Origin: Alligator mississippiensis
Taxonomy: Eukaryota > Chordata > Crocodylia > Alligatoridae
Length of the DNA: 64,000 nucleotides
Assembly: GCF_030867095.1 (NCBI RefSeq)
Contig: NC_081828.1
Span: forward strand, 47,593,434 to 47,657,433
Direction of reading: 5' to 3'
Position numbers and translations under genes: made by a program. Of the stretch, positions 12,428 through 24,605 are shown piece after piece. Positions within the stretch are counted from its first letter, which is position 1. Every line of letters begins with the position of its first letter. The notes below the pieces were generated by a model. It was given only the letters and a program-made list of their open reading frames with translations, was not told the origin of the DNA and made no database searches.

Positions 12428-15400
12428 ATGTCCTCTTCTAATAGCCCCAGGTCCCTGAGGCTGGTGTTTATTTTTGGAATAGGATTGGCATCCAAGGTCC
12501 TGAGCTGTCCACCAAACTGCACTTGTCAGTACCTGGAAGTGAACTGCACAGGAAGGCAGCTGCAGGAGTACCCCCTGACCATACCACTGGACACAAGGCA
12601 GCTAATTCTGGCTACCAACAACATCTCCTATCTGCCCTCCGTGGAGCTGAACTTCCTAACTGACTTGGTCTATCTGGACTGCAGGGAGAACCACATTGGG
12701 GAAGACCTGGGTTTTACCTTCATCAGTGTCGTCAAGCTTGTTTACTTGGACCTGAGCGCCAACAACCTCACGCGTGTCACTTTTACCAGTTTCTCTCAAC
12801 TCACCAACCTGGTGGTGCTGAAACTCTCAGACAACCCAAATTTGGTGGAAATTGAGAAGGATTCCTTTGCCAATAACAGCTGGCTGAGGCACCTGGATGT
12901 GAGCCGAACAGGCTTAACTTTCTTGGATACCAGCACTGTCAGTGATCTGGCCAATCTGAAGTCCCTGGGTCTAAGTGGAAACCCTTGGAACTGTAGCTGC
13001 TCTTTCTTGGAATTCAGTATCTGGATAAAAGAGAGCGGCCTTAATTTCCCAGGTGAGGGTTTTGTGAGCTTAGACATCCTTCAGCCCATGCATCCTAAGG
13101 TTTGGGTGGAAGTGAGTAGAGCCTTCTGTTTTCTCTATTGTGTCACTATTATTCTTGTGCATTCTGGGCCAGATACTTAGTGTAAATTAGCATAAGTCCA
13201 TTGAAGTTAATGGAACTATATGAACTAACATCAGCTGTGGATCTGGCCTTTTGAGTGTCACAATATACAACCCACAAACACATACAAGAGTACATATGCT
13301 GCAAACACACTGCTGTATACACACAAGTGCACACATACACACACCATCAACAACTATTTTTAAATGATAAGAAACAAGCAGATGATGACTTGAGTAAAAT
13401 TCTGCCTTTAGCTTCAGTTGAGTCCATTGTTAATGAAAATTGTAGAGGTCTGTGATCAAGTTCAGTGTCATATGTCTATCCTGCTGCACTTAGCCATAGG
13501 CAGCACTTTCTGCATAAGCAAAGCTACTACTCTGAATGTCCTGACTTTTCTAGGTCGCCTTCTATAGTATAGTTTCTTGACTGGTGGCATTATATTGTTT
13601 TATGTTTAAGAACTCCGAGTGAAAATGAATGATAGACCATTTCTATAGCCTTAGTGCCTCTCACACCTTTTCCAACACAACTCATCCTTTACCCTGCCAC
13701 ACTCCAATCCTAAGCTCCCCGCTGTATTCCCAGTGTAGCTGTACCATAACCTGTAGGAACCAGTGTTATTCCATATCTGGGTGTCGCTGAATAAAGAGGC
13801 TCACTTGGGCCATTGTATGACCAAATTGTTCTATGCACAAACAGACAAGTGGCTGAAACCAAATCAGCTCATTTTCCTTCTGGACCCTCATTGGGATAGG
13901 ATGCTATGGATGAGATTTTGCCCTTATTGAAGTCAATGGGTGTTTTGCTACTGATTTCAGTGGGGCTATGATTCCACGTAGGCTCATTTCTGTTACATGG
14001 GAAGTATAGGTAATGCAATATTTTCCTTAACATCAAGGAGCTGTTCTGCTGGAATAGGCACACACTATTCCTGCAGTCATTCACACCCACCATTATCACA
14101 ACCCTTCTCTCTTATTCCTTATATTGCTAAAAGCAGATACATTTTATATAATATACAGTATTAATGCCATGATCAAAAGCTCACAGGATTAAATGAGCTT
14201 TCTTTTACTGACTTCAGTGGACTTTGGATCAGACCCTAAGTGAGAAGAGAAACGCACCGTGTAAAACAATGTGAAGTCTCTCCATGCAATTAACATTGTA
14301 GGGTTCTGTATGGTTCTCTCTCTTTTGGAAGGATTCTAGCACAAATTGACATATTTTACAAAAGAGCCCCCAAACAAGAAAAACATGAGCATGTGTTTAA
14401 GTCCCACTAACCTAAAAAAATGCAAAACCCCTTGTTTAAGAGCCATTCTGGGTAACTGTGCCTTCCAGAAGAATACTTTTCTTATGTCAGCAGGAATATC
14501 AAAATCTAGCTGTTTTCTTTCTGCATCAGAGGATTCTATAGTTGGGTGGAAGCTGATGATTATTAACAGGGCAGAACAGACACCAATTAATTTCTTAGAA
14601 TAGTATATCTCAGAATTGACTGAAAGGTACACTGGATTTTCTATACCTGAAAGTCATTCCCAAGCCTAAAAATAAAAGAGTTGATCCTAAATAATCCACA
14701 GTATTTAGGACACTACCAAACAAGAAATGATTCGTGCAAAAAAAAGTTAGGCTAAAACCTGCAGTGAACAAAGGAAGAGGAGGAGGAGAAGGAAAGAAAG
14801 AAGGTCAGAGGCAAGTATTCCCATAGGGCAAAACACAGGTTATTTGAGTACCCCAGCTATGTCTTCTGTAAACTTTTTTGGAGAAAGAAACTACTTTTTA
14901 TTTGAACATAGGGCTATAGACAACTATGGAGCTGTTAAAGAATAATACTTGTATACAAAATACCATGGATGGCAGAGGAGGAGTGAAAGAAAGCATGGGC
15001 ATTACTGTACAAGGTTGTAGATGATGACTGGCTGAGTGCTCAGATCCCTGTGCTACTGCTCTGAGAACTTGCGGTCAATCCCTCTCTCCAACTAGATTGC
15101 ATATGTGCGTTGGATGTGTGTATTGGAGACATTCTCGGAAAGAGAAGGAGCAGTTTCTGGTAAAAGTATGGAGGACCAAGTTTCCCTTTCAGCATCATGG
15201 ATGCTGCTCCTAGGTGGTAGACGGGGAGAATGAGCCATTAAAAGAAAGGACCGAAGGGTTATGAGCCAGCCAAGGCAGCTCTAATTTGCTTCTGTCAGGC
15301 TTTGCTACCTTCCAGCAACACACTGTGTGTAAAACAAACAGGAGACTTTGTGATTCCTCAGGTCTTGTGCGAGAACTGCAATTAAATTTTAATGCTGCAT

Positions 15401-18400
15401 GTAAACGTATCTGGGCTGAGTGCCTTGGACAAAGATCACCTGTTTTCTAGTATGCAAGGAAATAAGAAGCTCCCTGTTTATGTTAGCCACTGCCACAGAC
15501 AGACAAGATGACAAAGATAAGATGGATATTTCATGGTATGAAGCTATTCCACTGGAGAAAGGGGAATGGAGGGTATCTGCAGTCTAGGGGCAAAGCAGAG
15601 AGCCCAGTTTCACACCCACTCATACTGGGTTTAAAAAAAACAAAACAAAACACCACCAAACAAACAACATACTAGCCTTTTATAATTATAACTAAGCTTC
15701 AACAAGTATACAGAGCTGAGACCAAGTTCTAGTGTTTGGATCTAGTTGAAGAACTGATATATCCCAAGTTTGAGGATGCTTGAGCTCATCCAGAATTTAA
15801 TCCAGATCCAAAAATAGAAGTACATTTATTATTATGCCTAGCTTTCTTTGTTATTAGGGACAGTTGCATGAAGACAACCATAGCATAGTTGCAGAATTGG
15901 CACACGGGGGGAGGGGGGGGGAGGTTGTGTCCCAGTTGCACCCTGTAAGTGCCAGGTAGGGAATATTCATGAAAATAGCAGCTACTGTCTACATTTCCAG
16001 AAGTCAGAGTCACTGTTACTTAATTCACCATCTCCTTGCACACGTTGCAAATGCATCATGTTGGACAACATATCAGTTCACAAGTGTTTATGTAGCAGGA
16101 TCTGGCCCTCAAAAGATGGTTGTGATGTCCCCTAGGACAGGAATAGCTAGGCCACTCTCAGGGGCCTCAGGGTACCCTCCCTTTTCTGCCTGACTTGTCA
16201 CACACTGATGGAAGTTACAGTCCTTAGGGAGGCTGCCCCAAGGGCCCTGGAGTAAGCCTCAGTCCACTCCACTTTATGCCCAGCTGGCACCAGTCCTCAA
16301 GCATTAAGTTGCCTTAGGGGCATTCATCATAGCTTCCAACCTCCATCATGCCTACACCCATGTCTTGCAGGTCTTGTGCTTCACCAGCCCATATGGACGT
16401 TAGCCCTTTTGGCCTTATCCAGAGCAGCCAACAGGCTACAAACTTCTAACCTAAGCCTGCTCGCTCCGACCCAGCTTCAGAGGTCTCAGCCTGCCAGCAT
16501 CTTGCTTGTGGTCAAACCTTGGTCCTAACACAGTTCACTCCCCCGACCCCTTAGCAAGGCTGGACACCTAGAGTGTTCTAGGCACTCCGTTATGTGGCTT
16601 CCTATCCACCCCTATAGCCACAACCCAGTCCTCTGTATAAACTGAAACCAAAATACCAGCAACCTGCTTCAAATGAAACTTGCAAGGGCCCTTTGAGTCA
16701 TCAAACAGCTCAAAAACACCCTCCCCTCACATTATCTCTGTCTCTCCTAGCTCATAAGGTACCTTCAGGCCTACAGCATTTGCTCCCTAGCAGCTTAGAC
16801 TAACAGAAGCACTTCACTCCATAGAGTTCAAAGAGCAGCCCTAATTCCTATGCCTCAGAGACCCAGGTCTATATTCCCTGAGCAATTCCTTCTCACTGGC
16901 CACACATGTTCCCCTGACTGGTCACAGGTGTGCCCCCTAGGCCTACTGAGCACCTTCCTGCTGGTCTTCTGGCTCAGCTAGAGTTGTTTCCCTTCTAACT
17001 ACCTGGATCTCTATTCTACTGCTCTATTGCTCTGCAGCATGGTGCCAGGTAGTTATTTGCAGCCCTTTAGCTCCCTAGCTGCCTGCTCCTGCCTTTAGAC
17101 CTTATATGTTATAGTCTCTACCTTAAAGTAACAGGAGCCTCTGGCTCCTTCTTACAGATGCTAACTTAAGATAGAATGGACTTGTTTAAAAGTGTGTTGA
17201 CTTCTCTAGTTACCCCCAAGGTCTTCCTACCATTAGCCACCAACAGCTAATGTTAATTACCCTTTTCTACAGCAAAGGCATAACTGGGTTTAACAAAGTG
17301 TCACTTGAATCTATTAATGTATTTGCATTATGGTGCTTTTCTTTTTCCTGATACAAACAAAGTTTCAGCATTCTTGACCCATGGGGTCCCAAGGGATTCT
17401 GATTCTGGGTGTGGAACATGCAGCAGAAACAGGGGAAATAACAATGATCTGGGCCACAATTTTAAAAGGTTGGGTACAGCAGTAGGATTGTGAGGCTAAT
17501 GCATTCCTTTGGCATGTGAGAGAACTGGTGTCTGTCCCGGGCCATTACAGACAAATACAAAAAACCCTTTGCTAATCAAGCTAATGGTCTATTTACAGAC
17601 TTGTTGTCTCAAGCCTGGCAGCTTGCTTATGCCAACATTTTCAAAACTGATGATAATGATATTTCCTATGTTCGGCACTTCAGACACATGGGCCCCAAGT
17701 CTTTCCAGTCACTATTGAAAAAAAAGCATTTGCACCTGTTTTTAAGGCTTAGATGCTACTGTGATACTGAATACAGAAGAAGTCCATTAGGAAAGTAGTA
17801 ATTCCCTTGACCAGAGTTTGCCTGGTGTTCATTAGTTGAATCATGGAGCCACAGACAGAAACTAAAAAGTATATCAGTCAGTTGTCTCATTTTCTGAGTA
17901 CCAAGCATCTGATACCCTGAAACCCAACAAACCTGACTTGATGTTAGCAGTAAATACTCCTGTTATGCTTTATTTCTATAAAGTCAGACCCCTCATTTGG
18001 ATGGCAGCTCTATTGTGCTGGATAATGGATAAACTTGAAAAGAACACTTTCCTTTCCAAACTTACAGTCCTTGAATGAAGGGGGGGAGTTGGCTTTTTTC
18101 TGGCATATATTAATAGTACACCTAAAGCAGTATTATTTTAATCAAGCTGAATATGATGATGAGCTAGCCTTACCTGCTTGCTTCCCATTCTGAAATTCTC
18201 TCTCTCAGAAGTTAAGGTTGTGACCCTTTCCTTTCTCCATCATTTATCAGTATTCCCCTCCTATCTTGTATTGGCCCTAAGAACCATTGCCTTTTACAAA
18301 CTTGTATGGGGCGCCTATGCTATGAAAGAGCTGGTCTAAAAAAATAGGCCTTCGGAATCTGCTAAATACTGAGTCATGTTTTCTGTGTATGATCAGCCAT

Positions 18401-19681
18401 AGAGCATCTGTAGGGGAAGATATTCTGGTATCAGCTAAGAGCTGTTAATATAGGGGTGGGCAAAATGTGGCCCAGGGGCTGGATGCAGCCCACCAGGCCA
18501 TTCTATCTGGCCCACAGGGCCCCTAAAAAATTTAGAAAATTAATATTTATCTGCCCTGGGCTGCCTGTCATGCAGCCCTCGATGGCTTGCCAAAACTCAG
18601 TAAGCGGCCCTTCTCCCAAAATAATTGCCTGCCCGTGTGTTAATACTATAAGTACGCCAGCATAGCTATGTCAGCTCTGCTCCCAACTGGAGATAAGGCA
18701 TATACCAGCACCTAGAGCTTTTCTGCCAGCACAGTTAACACCAGTTAACTTTCCAAACAACATTAGCTAAGCTAGCTGAAGCTCTATAGTTGTATCCACA
18801 TTGAGGATTTTGCCAGCAAAGCTAGTTTGACCTGTGGGTGTGACCCTTTCATAGTCCCTAGCCAATGTAGTTGTGTCAGCAAAAATCTGTAGTGTACATC
18901 GAACTTAAGGGTTGGCTCTTTTATTCCAGTATCAGCGTACCTCTCTGTGGGTATGGATGGACATGCTAGTTACTGCATTGGGGTTTAAGCTTCTACAGTT
19001 TAGTTTCCACTTGGGGGTTAAGAACAATTATTTCAGACCATCTGATGTATAGCAAATCTTTGTCCCTTACCTCACAGTGACTATTTAGTCTGCCTATACC
19101 CTAAGAGCACCCACTCAGGAAGCTATAGCAGGGGAGCTATAATGGTGTATCTATATCATTATATTGGTGTAACTGGTTAAACTTTCCTATGTAGGCAAGG
19201 CCTGGGAAACGATTCTGGTGATCTGACTGTCACTGGCATCCCTATTGGCAAGTTCAGGGAGAGATGTCTCTGCCAGTTTAGAGAAAGTTTTCTGTTTTTT
19301 TCAGTCTAGCTCTTTAGAAAACTCATTTATTTTTCTAATTTGCCTCTGGGCTCTTATTTACTATTACTCAAGGCACAGACAAGAGAGTGTTGCTCCTGTG
19401 TTTCTTCTGCAGATGCTGAGAACATCTCCTGCTACAGCCCATCAGAGCTACGTGGCTGGCCAGTGCCTGATGTGGAGACACAACTCCACTACATATGTCT
19501 CACCCACTTATACCAGTGGGACTATATCTTCCTGGGTCTAGTTGGCTTCTGCATATTCTCTGCTGGCACTCTTGCAGCCTGGCTGGCTGGCATTTGTGCA
19601 GTGTTATATGAATTCCACACAGCTACAGGGGAAGACGATGCAGATGAAGAGGAAGAGGAAGAGGCATCCACTTATAACTGA
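12428..19681 (+). CDS. LRRC52: LRRC52, leucine-rich repeat ion-channel accessory subunit
   Basis: Exon 1 is 12428-13052 (donor GTGAGG) and exon 2 19413-19681 (acceptor TTCTGCAG); the phase-1 junction creates Asp209 and gives 297 residues. Order: signal peptide to about residue 26; cysteine-rich LRR cap CPPNCTC (27-33) with C40; leucine-rich repeats 50-185, such as LVYLDLSANNLT; C-terminal cap with NPWNCSCSF (185-193), C215 and C237; one membrane helix about 246-270; and a short cytoplasmic tail of acidic residues (EDDADEEEEEE). The family are gamma subunits shifting the gating of Slo channels; mammalian LRRC52 partners sperm SLO3 (KCNU1). Mammalian proteins are near 313 residues with a longer tail after the acidic stretch. 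The ATG chosen leads straight into the signal peptide. The downstream neighbour MGST3 matches the conserved gene order. Confidence 0.96.
15193..15610 (+). repeat. Dispersed repeat, copy B
   Basis: Same family and orientation as 8716-9120, with scattered substitutions and small indels throughout, including a longer left part. Lies in the LRRC52 intron, so the two copies flank the first exon. Confidence 0.7.
18451..18637 (-). mobile_element. hAT MITE, 187 bp, with perfect 8-bp target duplication
   Basis: The flanks 18443-18450 and 18638-18645 are both TGTTAATA. Read in one direction it starts TAGGGGTGGGCAAAATG; the other end, reverse-complemented, starts CACGGGCAGGCAATTAT. It is nearly the same as the reverse complement of 37324-37498. 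No coding capacity. Confidence 0.93.
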
Positions 19682-19787
19682 CCTTTGAAGTCCTTGTGAA
19701 AGCCTCTGCTAGCTGTACATTTACTTTGGTCCCTTTCTCCCTTTCCCAACCTCACCTCCCTCTCCAGATGTGATTTTTGTAAACTGA

Positions 19788-19793
19788 AATATA
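19788..19793 (+). terminator. Possible LRRC52 polyadenylation signal (AATATA)
   Basis: A weak AATATA variant hexamer 107 bp after the LRRC52 stop, followed by AATACA repeats. No AATAAA is closer. The 3' end is therefore uncertain. Confidence 0.3.
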
Positions 19794-19829
19794 AGAATAC
19801 AAGAATACAAAATCCTTGTACTCCAGTTT

Positions 19830-22800
19830 CACTGTCTTTTGGGGAATTTTTTCCTTTCTCTTTATTTTCTCCAAAAGTCCTTTGACCACCTGGGCTTGGA
19901 ATATTGGCAGATTATTTGATGCTAACCAGCCAGGCTAATATTATTCATTATTTACGGCATGCCCCAGAGTGCTGAGGCACCTTGCTGAACATGTAAAAAA
20001 AATCATGAACAAAGATATTCGGAATAGAAGCCTAAAGCCAGGCTCCTAAGTTCATGTTTAGGCTTTTAAACTAAATTCTTGATTTTCAAAAATGCCAAGC
20101 ACCCAGCAGCTCCAGCTGAAGTCAGTGGGAGTTGCTCATCACTTAGAATTGTGGAAAATCTCATCATTTACTTAGGAGCCTAAATATAGATTTAGCCACC
20201 AAAATTTAAGTTCCTGTTTCTGAAAATTTTATCTAGGGCCTCTGCCCCATAGAGCCCTACATACACATACCATCAGTAAAAGATACACAAATTATACCCA
20301 AAATGATACTACAGGTGAAGCAGCCAAATGTTTGATGCAGTTTTATGCAGAATGACCTCTATAGCTGAAAAATCAGAATCAAATGTCCACACGACATTTT
20401 TCCTGGTATAATTAAATTGGTTTGAAATCATACTTCTAATGATATGGACATACAATTTACTGCAGGGGAAAGAGGGGAACAGAGCTTTCCTCTGTGTGTC
20501 AACTGCTCAGCAATAACTGCTCATATGTACACGTATCCCACAGTGGATAAAAGCTGAACTATGATGTACCCACTTCACACACATGGGCAGGCACCTACCA
20601 AAGAGCAGGTGACATGGTGAAGCTCTCCCCCTTTTAGCCTGTAGCAAATTGTTCATATGCACATACCCTCAGTACAGCTTTCTCATGTAGAGAAGGCCCA
20701 AGAGAGCTTTCACTATCAAACAAAACCCATCACCATCAGACAACTGCTCCTTAGAAATCAGAGGTGGCCTACTAAATTGTGAAGAAACCCTGTAGACCCA
20801 CAGACCTGATGAAGACCTTTGCAGTCATTTTCTCAACAACTCGGGATGAAGGCCCTGATCCAGCAAAGCACTTCAAAGTTTAACCTCAAACACTTGAGTA
20901 AAATCCTAGTTGGAAGGGACCTCAAGGATCATTTGGTTCAACCATCTCCACAGATGCTATTCCTAAACTATCCCAGAGAGATGCCTATCTAGCTACTTCT
21001 TGGAAATATCTTGGAAGAGCCTCTGTAACTCCTAATGTAAAACATATAACAAAGTTAATAGTAAAGTTAAGCCCAAATTGAAGTGTTTGCTGAATTAGAG
21101 CTTTAAAGAGAAAAGGTTCTGAATCCTCAGCTTGAATTTTGCTCCCCTCCCCACAGCATGTCTCCTACCTAAGATAAGGTGAGGGGTTGTCAGTTTACAA
21201 GATGGCAGAGTTAATCTGCAGAGCACTCTGCCAGCAGAAGTCCCTTGGGCATTTTTGGCTGGTTTACGACCACTTCACATTGCTTGAGATCTTAGAGAAC
21301 CAGAAAATCCAGCCCACAAACTCTAAACTCAGATGCCACAGTACAGCTAGAATGTTGTTAATGTTCAAAAATATTGGTTACATGCAATTAAAGTACTCTT
21401 GGAAATAATGGGTGTTGTGATACCAAATACTCCAGAGTTATGCATACAGAGCATAATAGATGTGAAATGTATAGAAATAAGATCCTCTGTATCACTAGCA
21501 CAGCTAATTGCCAAGAGAAGAATCATCTTACATTGAATGAGTGCATCAATTCCATGTGTGAAACACTGGCTTCTTGATCTGATGTCGGCTGCATCTGTTG
21601 AAGAAAAAGGACAAACAGGAGAATACTTCAGCAAGCCTGGTCCAAATACACATCATCTCACAGGAACTGGATGCAGGCATTTGTTTAGATAGAATGTAAA
21701 ACTGGCTATTGAGTCTTTGCCTGAAACTAATACAAAAGGATCTTAAATTTAATTCCACAGACAGGAGAGACAATGCACTATGATGAACTGCACACACTGT
21801 AATAGAATAAAACCAGTCCTAAAAATGCAAACAACACTTCAGATGAATGTTGGGAAAACTGTCTGGATCTTAGTTTTCAAGAGTGATTTTGAGGACCTCC
21901 ATTTTTGGGCATCCATTTTAAGACATCTTAAACAGGCCTAATTTAAATATATATATATATATTGAAAATAGGCCCTTTGAAGTGTCTCAAATTGGGCACC
22001 CCAAAATAGAGAATTCCAAAATCACTAGTGACTAATTATGAAATCACATATGATGGTTTTGACTAGTCATAATGTTCTGGTTCAAGGTGAAAGATATCCT
22101 ATGTACATTCATAGGACTCCAAATTCCATTCCACCCAGCCATTTCCCCCTAGGAACATATTCACATATACCTTTGATGAACATTTATCAAGACTTCTGAA
22201 GACATCTTATAAATGGTACTTAAAAGTGTTCTTGGTCATGTCAGGAAGAGGAAGAAAAACCCATCTACTAGTGATGAAGAGAGTCATCAGGCTGGGTACA
22301 TTTTTATCATAGACAAACTCATTCAGCTTGACAGAAAATAGATAGGATTTAAAAGTACATGATCCCCTTCTTTATAAGACGTTTCAGAATGCAAGATATA
22401 AAAGCTGTAGGCAACATTTTCTAAAAACTTCCGCAATCAAATTTGACAGTCTGGGTATCTCATGCATGCAGAATTTTTACAGATTGACTAGAAATAAATG
22501 CTATATCTAAAGGTTACAGATTTTCTTTTGGCAGCAGGCTAAGAAATATGGGTAGAGTTCCCAGCCCAGATGGCAAGTGAGCTCACTGAGAACTTCTCCA
22601 TGGCCGATCTCCCTACAGAGGGAGATGTAATAGGACACCCAATGACTAGCACCCAGGAAGTCTTCAAGACAGATAGAAGTCACACACTGTGATATGCTGG
22701 CCACACGCTTCATGGTTGTGAAAGGAAACTTCTGCATCTCGTTTAAAATGAAAACCATTGTTGAGCTGTGGCAGAGACCCAGAAATACAATGGCTGAGGC

Positions 22801-23430
22801 TGCTGTAGATGTGCAGCATGAAACCCAGGCAGAACAGAGGAAGTTTAATGCCGCAAAGAAGGAAAACTCTCTATTACCAAAAATGCCTTAAATGATATCC
22901 ATAATCTTCATCACTGTCCTGTCACTCCATTATTTATCTACTTTCCTTTGGGGTAGGTATTCTGACCCCTGCTTTCTTGGCTAGAGTTACAGATCCACAG
23001 TCCAGTACAGTGCTGATCAGGAGGAGCACAGCATCCCCTAAGTCACTGAAATTCACAGGCAACATGTTGTCCATGAAGCCCTTCAGTATTACCTGCAGCC
23101 AAATGAACATTTGGGGGGTGGGGGGGTTGTGTTGGTGCCTGTAAGAGACACTGTAAGGGGTAGTGTCTCTGTGACTGAGGGAAGGGGGGATCTTTCTGAG
23201 GAAATTACAGTTATCTGAAGGAGCCCTGCGCACAGAGGGTGGTCGATGATTGCAGGGGACGCTGTATGCATGGACCTATCACAGCAAAGATGGAGGGAGC
23301 TGTGTGCGTGACACTGATAATGGGGAGGAGGGGGTGTATCACACTTGTTAGGTGGGGTATAATAGTGATTGAGAAGGGTGCTGCCTGGGAGGTGTTGCCC
23401 TGGTTAGAGCAGTCGGGGGGGGGGTGTAAG
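19830..23430. other. Intergenic between LRRC52 and the CpG island
   Basis: No exon recognised. Contains a short inverted CR1 3'-end relic (about 20895-21030), an AT run at 21946-21962 and a GT/G-rich stretch leading into the CpG island. The reading frames here are short and without motifs. Confidence 0.6.
20895..21030 (-). mobile_element. Old CR1 3'-end relic
   Basis: The wording TTGGAAGGGACCTCAAGGAT followed by CATTTGGTTCAACC matches the well-known reverse complement of the sauropsid CR1 3' untranslated end. Short and diverged. Confidence 0.6.
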
Positions 23431-23439
23431 GGTGCTGCT

Positions 23440-24190
23440 TGGGGTGTCGCAGTGATTTGTGGGGTGCCACGCTGGTTATAGGGGTGCGGGCCGTCACGGA
23501 ACCCGCAGAGGCTGTCGTGCGGGGTGCGGCGCTGGCGAGCGGGGTCGGTGTCGGTGCCCGCGGGGCGCGGCGCGGCGCGGGGCTGTGGGTGCCGCCGCGA
23601 TGGCGGGGCGGGGCGGGGCGGAGGCGGTGCCGGCGCTCAGTGCGTGCCGGGCTCAGTGGAGGTGCCGGGTATCGGCTTCGCGTCCTGGGCGGGTGAGTGG
23701 GTGCCCTTGGGCCACCCTCGGGCCGGCGCGGAGGGGGTTAAGGCTGTGCCGGGCCGCGGGGGGCTGCCCCTGCCCCTGCCCCTGCCCGAGCGGCGGCGGC
23801 GGCGGCGGCTGCCCCGAGCTCTGCTCGCCAGCCCGCCGCCGTGTGCTGTCCGGGAGCGGCGGCGGGGTCGTGGCGCGGGGGTGCCGCACGTGCTGCCATC
23901 CGGGCCGGGCCGGCCCGGGGGGACCCTAGGCCGCAGGGAGCCCCGCGGCCCTGGCTGCCTGAGCAGCAAGGCCGGGGGCGGGGCGGGGCGGGGCGGGGGG
24001 CAGCCGAGCTCGCCACCCCGCGGGGTTTAGCGCCCCTCCGCCGCACGGGCCGGGCCGGGCCGGGCCAGCCCAGCCCAGCCCAGCCCAGCCCTGTGCTGCC
24101 ACCGCCCGCCCGCCAGCCCAGCGCGGCTCGGCTCGGCTCGGCTCGCAGACAGGCTGCGCGGCGGACAACGTGCGGAGGGCAGGGCTGGGG
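23440..24190 (+). promoter_or_regulatory. CpG island, candidate MGST3 promoter and first exon
   Basis: This is the only dense CpG block between LRRC52 and MGST3. It contains GGGGCGG (Sp1-type) boxes around 23600-23630 and 23975-24000, a CGG run at about 23790-23810, and tandem short units (CCCCTG, CAGCC, GGCTC). A good donor, CGGGTGAGTGGG, sits at 23693 on the plus strand and could end a non-coding first exon at 23692, to be joined to the acceptor at 35208. Mammalian MGST3 also has a non-coding first exon and a long first intron. Nothing here shows transcription directly, so the assignment is inference. Confidence 0.55.
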
Positions 24191-24194
24191 CACA

Positions 24195-24605
24195 TGGCTT
24201 GTGAGGACAGGCTGAGGGGACTGGGCTTGTTCAGCCTGCGGACGAGGAGACCGAGCGGGGATTAACAGCAGCCTTCAACTCCGTCCAGGGGGTTGCAAGG
24301 AGGATGGAGCCGGCCTGTTTTCAGCGCGGGCAGATGACAGAACAAGGAGCAACGGGCTCAAGTTGCAGAAAGGGAGGCTTAGGTTTGATATTAGGAAAAG
24401 ACTTGCTGGCTAGGAGGGTAGTAAAGCGCTGAACAGGTTACCCAGAGAGGTGGTGCAGCCTTCACCCTTGGAGGTTTTTAAGACCAGGTAGACAAAGCTT
24501 TGGCTGGGATGATCTAGTTGGGGCTGGTCCTGCTTTGAGCAGGGGGTTGGACTAGACATGACCTCCTGCGGGCTCTTCTGACCCTCAATTTCTGTGATTC
24601 CATGA
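24195..24605 (+). mobile_element. CR1 LINE 3' end
   Basis: Plus-sense CR1 end: GAGGACAGGCTGAGGGGACT, TTGTTCAGCCTGCG, then the typical untranslated end GGTTGGACTAGACATGACCT and TTCTGTGATTCCATGA. 5'-truncated and abutting the CpG island. The 3' end is intact or nearly so. Confidence 0.88.

Larger units (their letters stand above)
13053..19412 (+). other. LRRC52 intron
   Basis: A single 6.36-kb intron. It holds dispersed repeat copy B (15193-15610), a hAT MITE (18451-18637), and a likely short inverted-repeat element near 19090-19210. Between 16.1 and 17.2 kb the plus strand is pyrimidine-rich and may be another interspersed repeat, but no family could be named. No other exon is seen. Confidence 0.75.

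Noticed and set aside
16115-17160. Pyrimidine-rich stretch considered as an old inserted element
   Set aside because: No terminal repeats, coding motif or known family wording could be pointed to.
23439-24215. Several open frames of 80-168 codons in the CpG island
   Set aside because: Low-complexity Gly/Ala/Arg/Pro frames on both strands, as expected in CpG-rich DNA; no domain or conserved wording.
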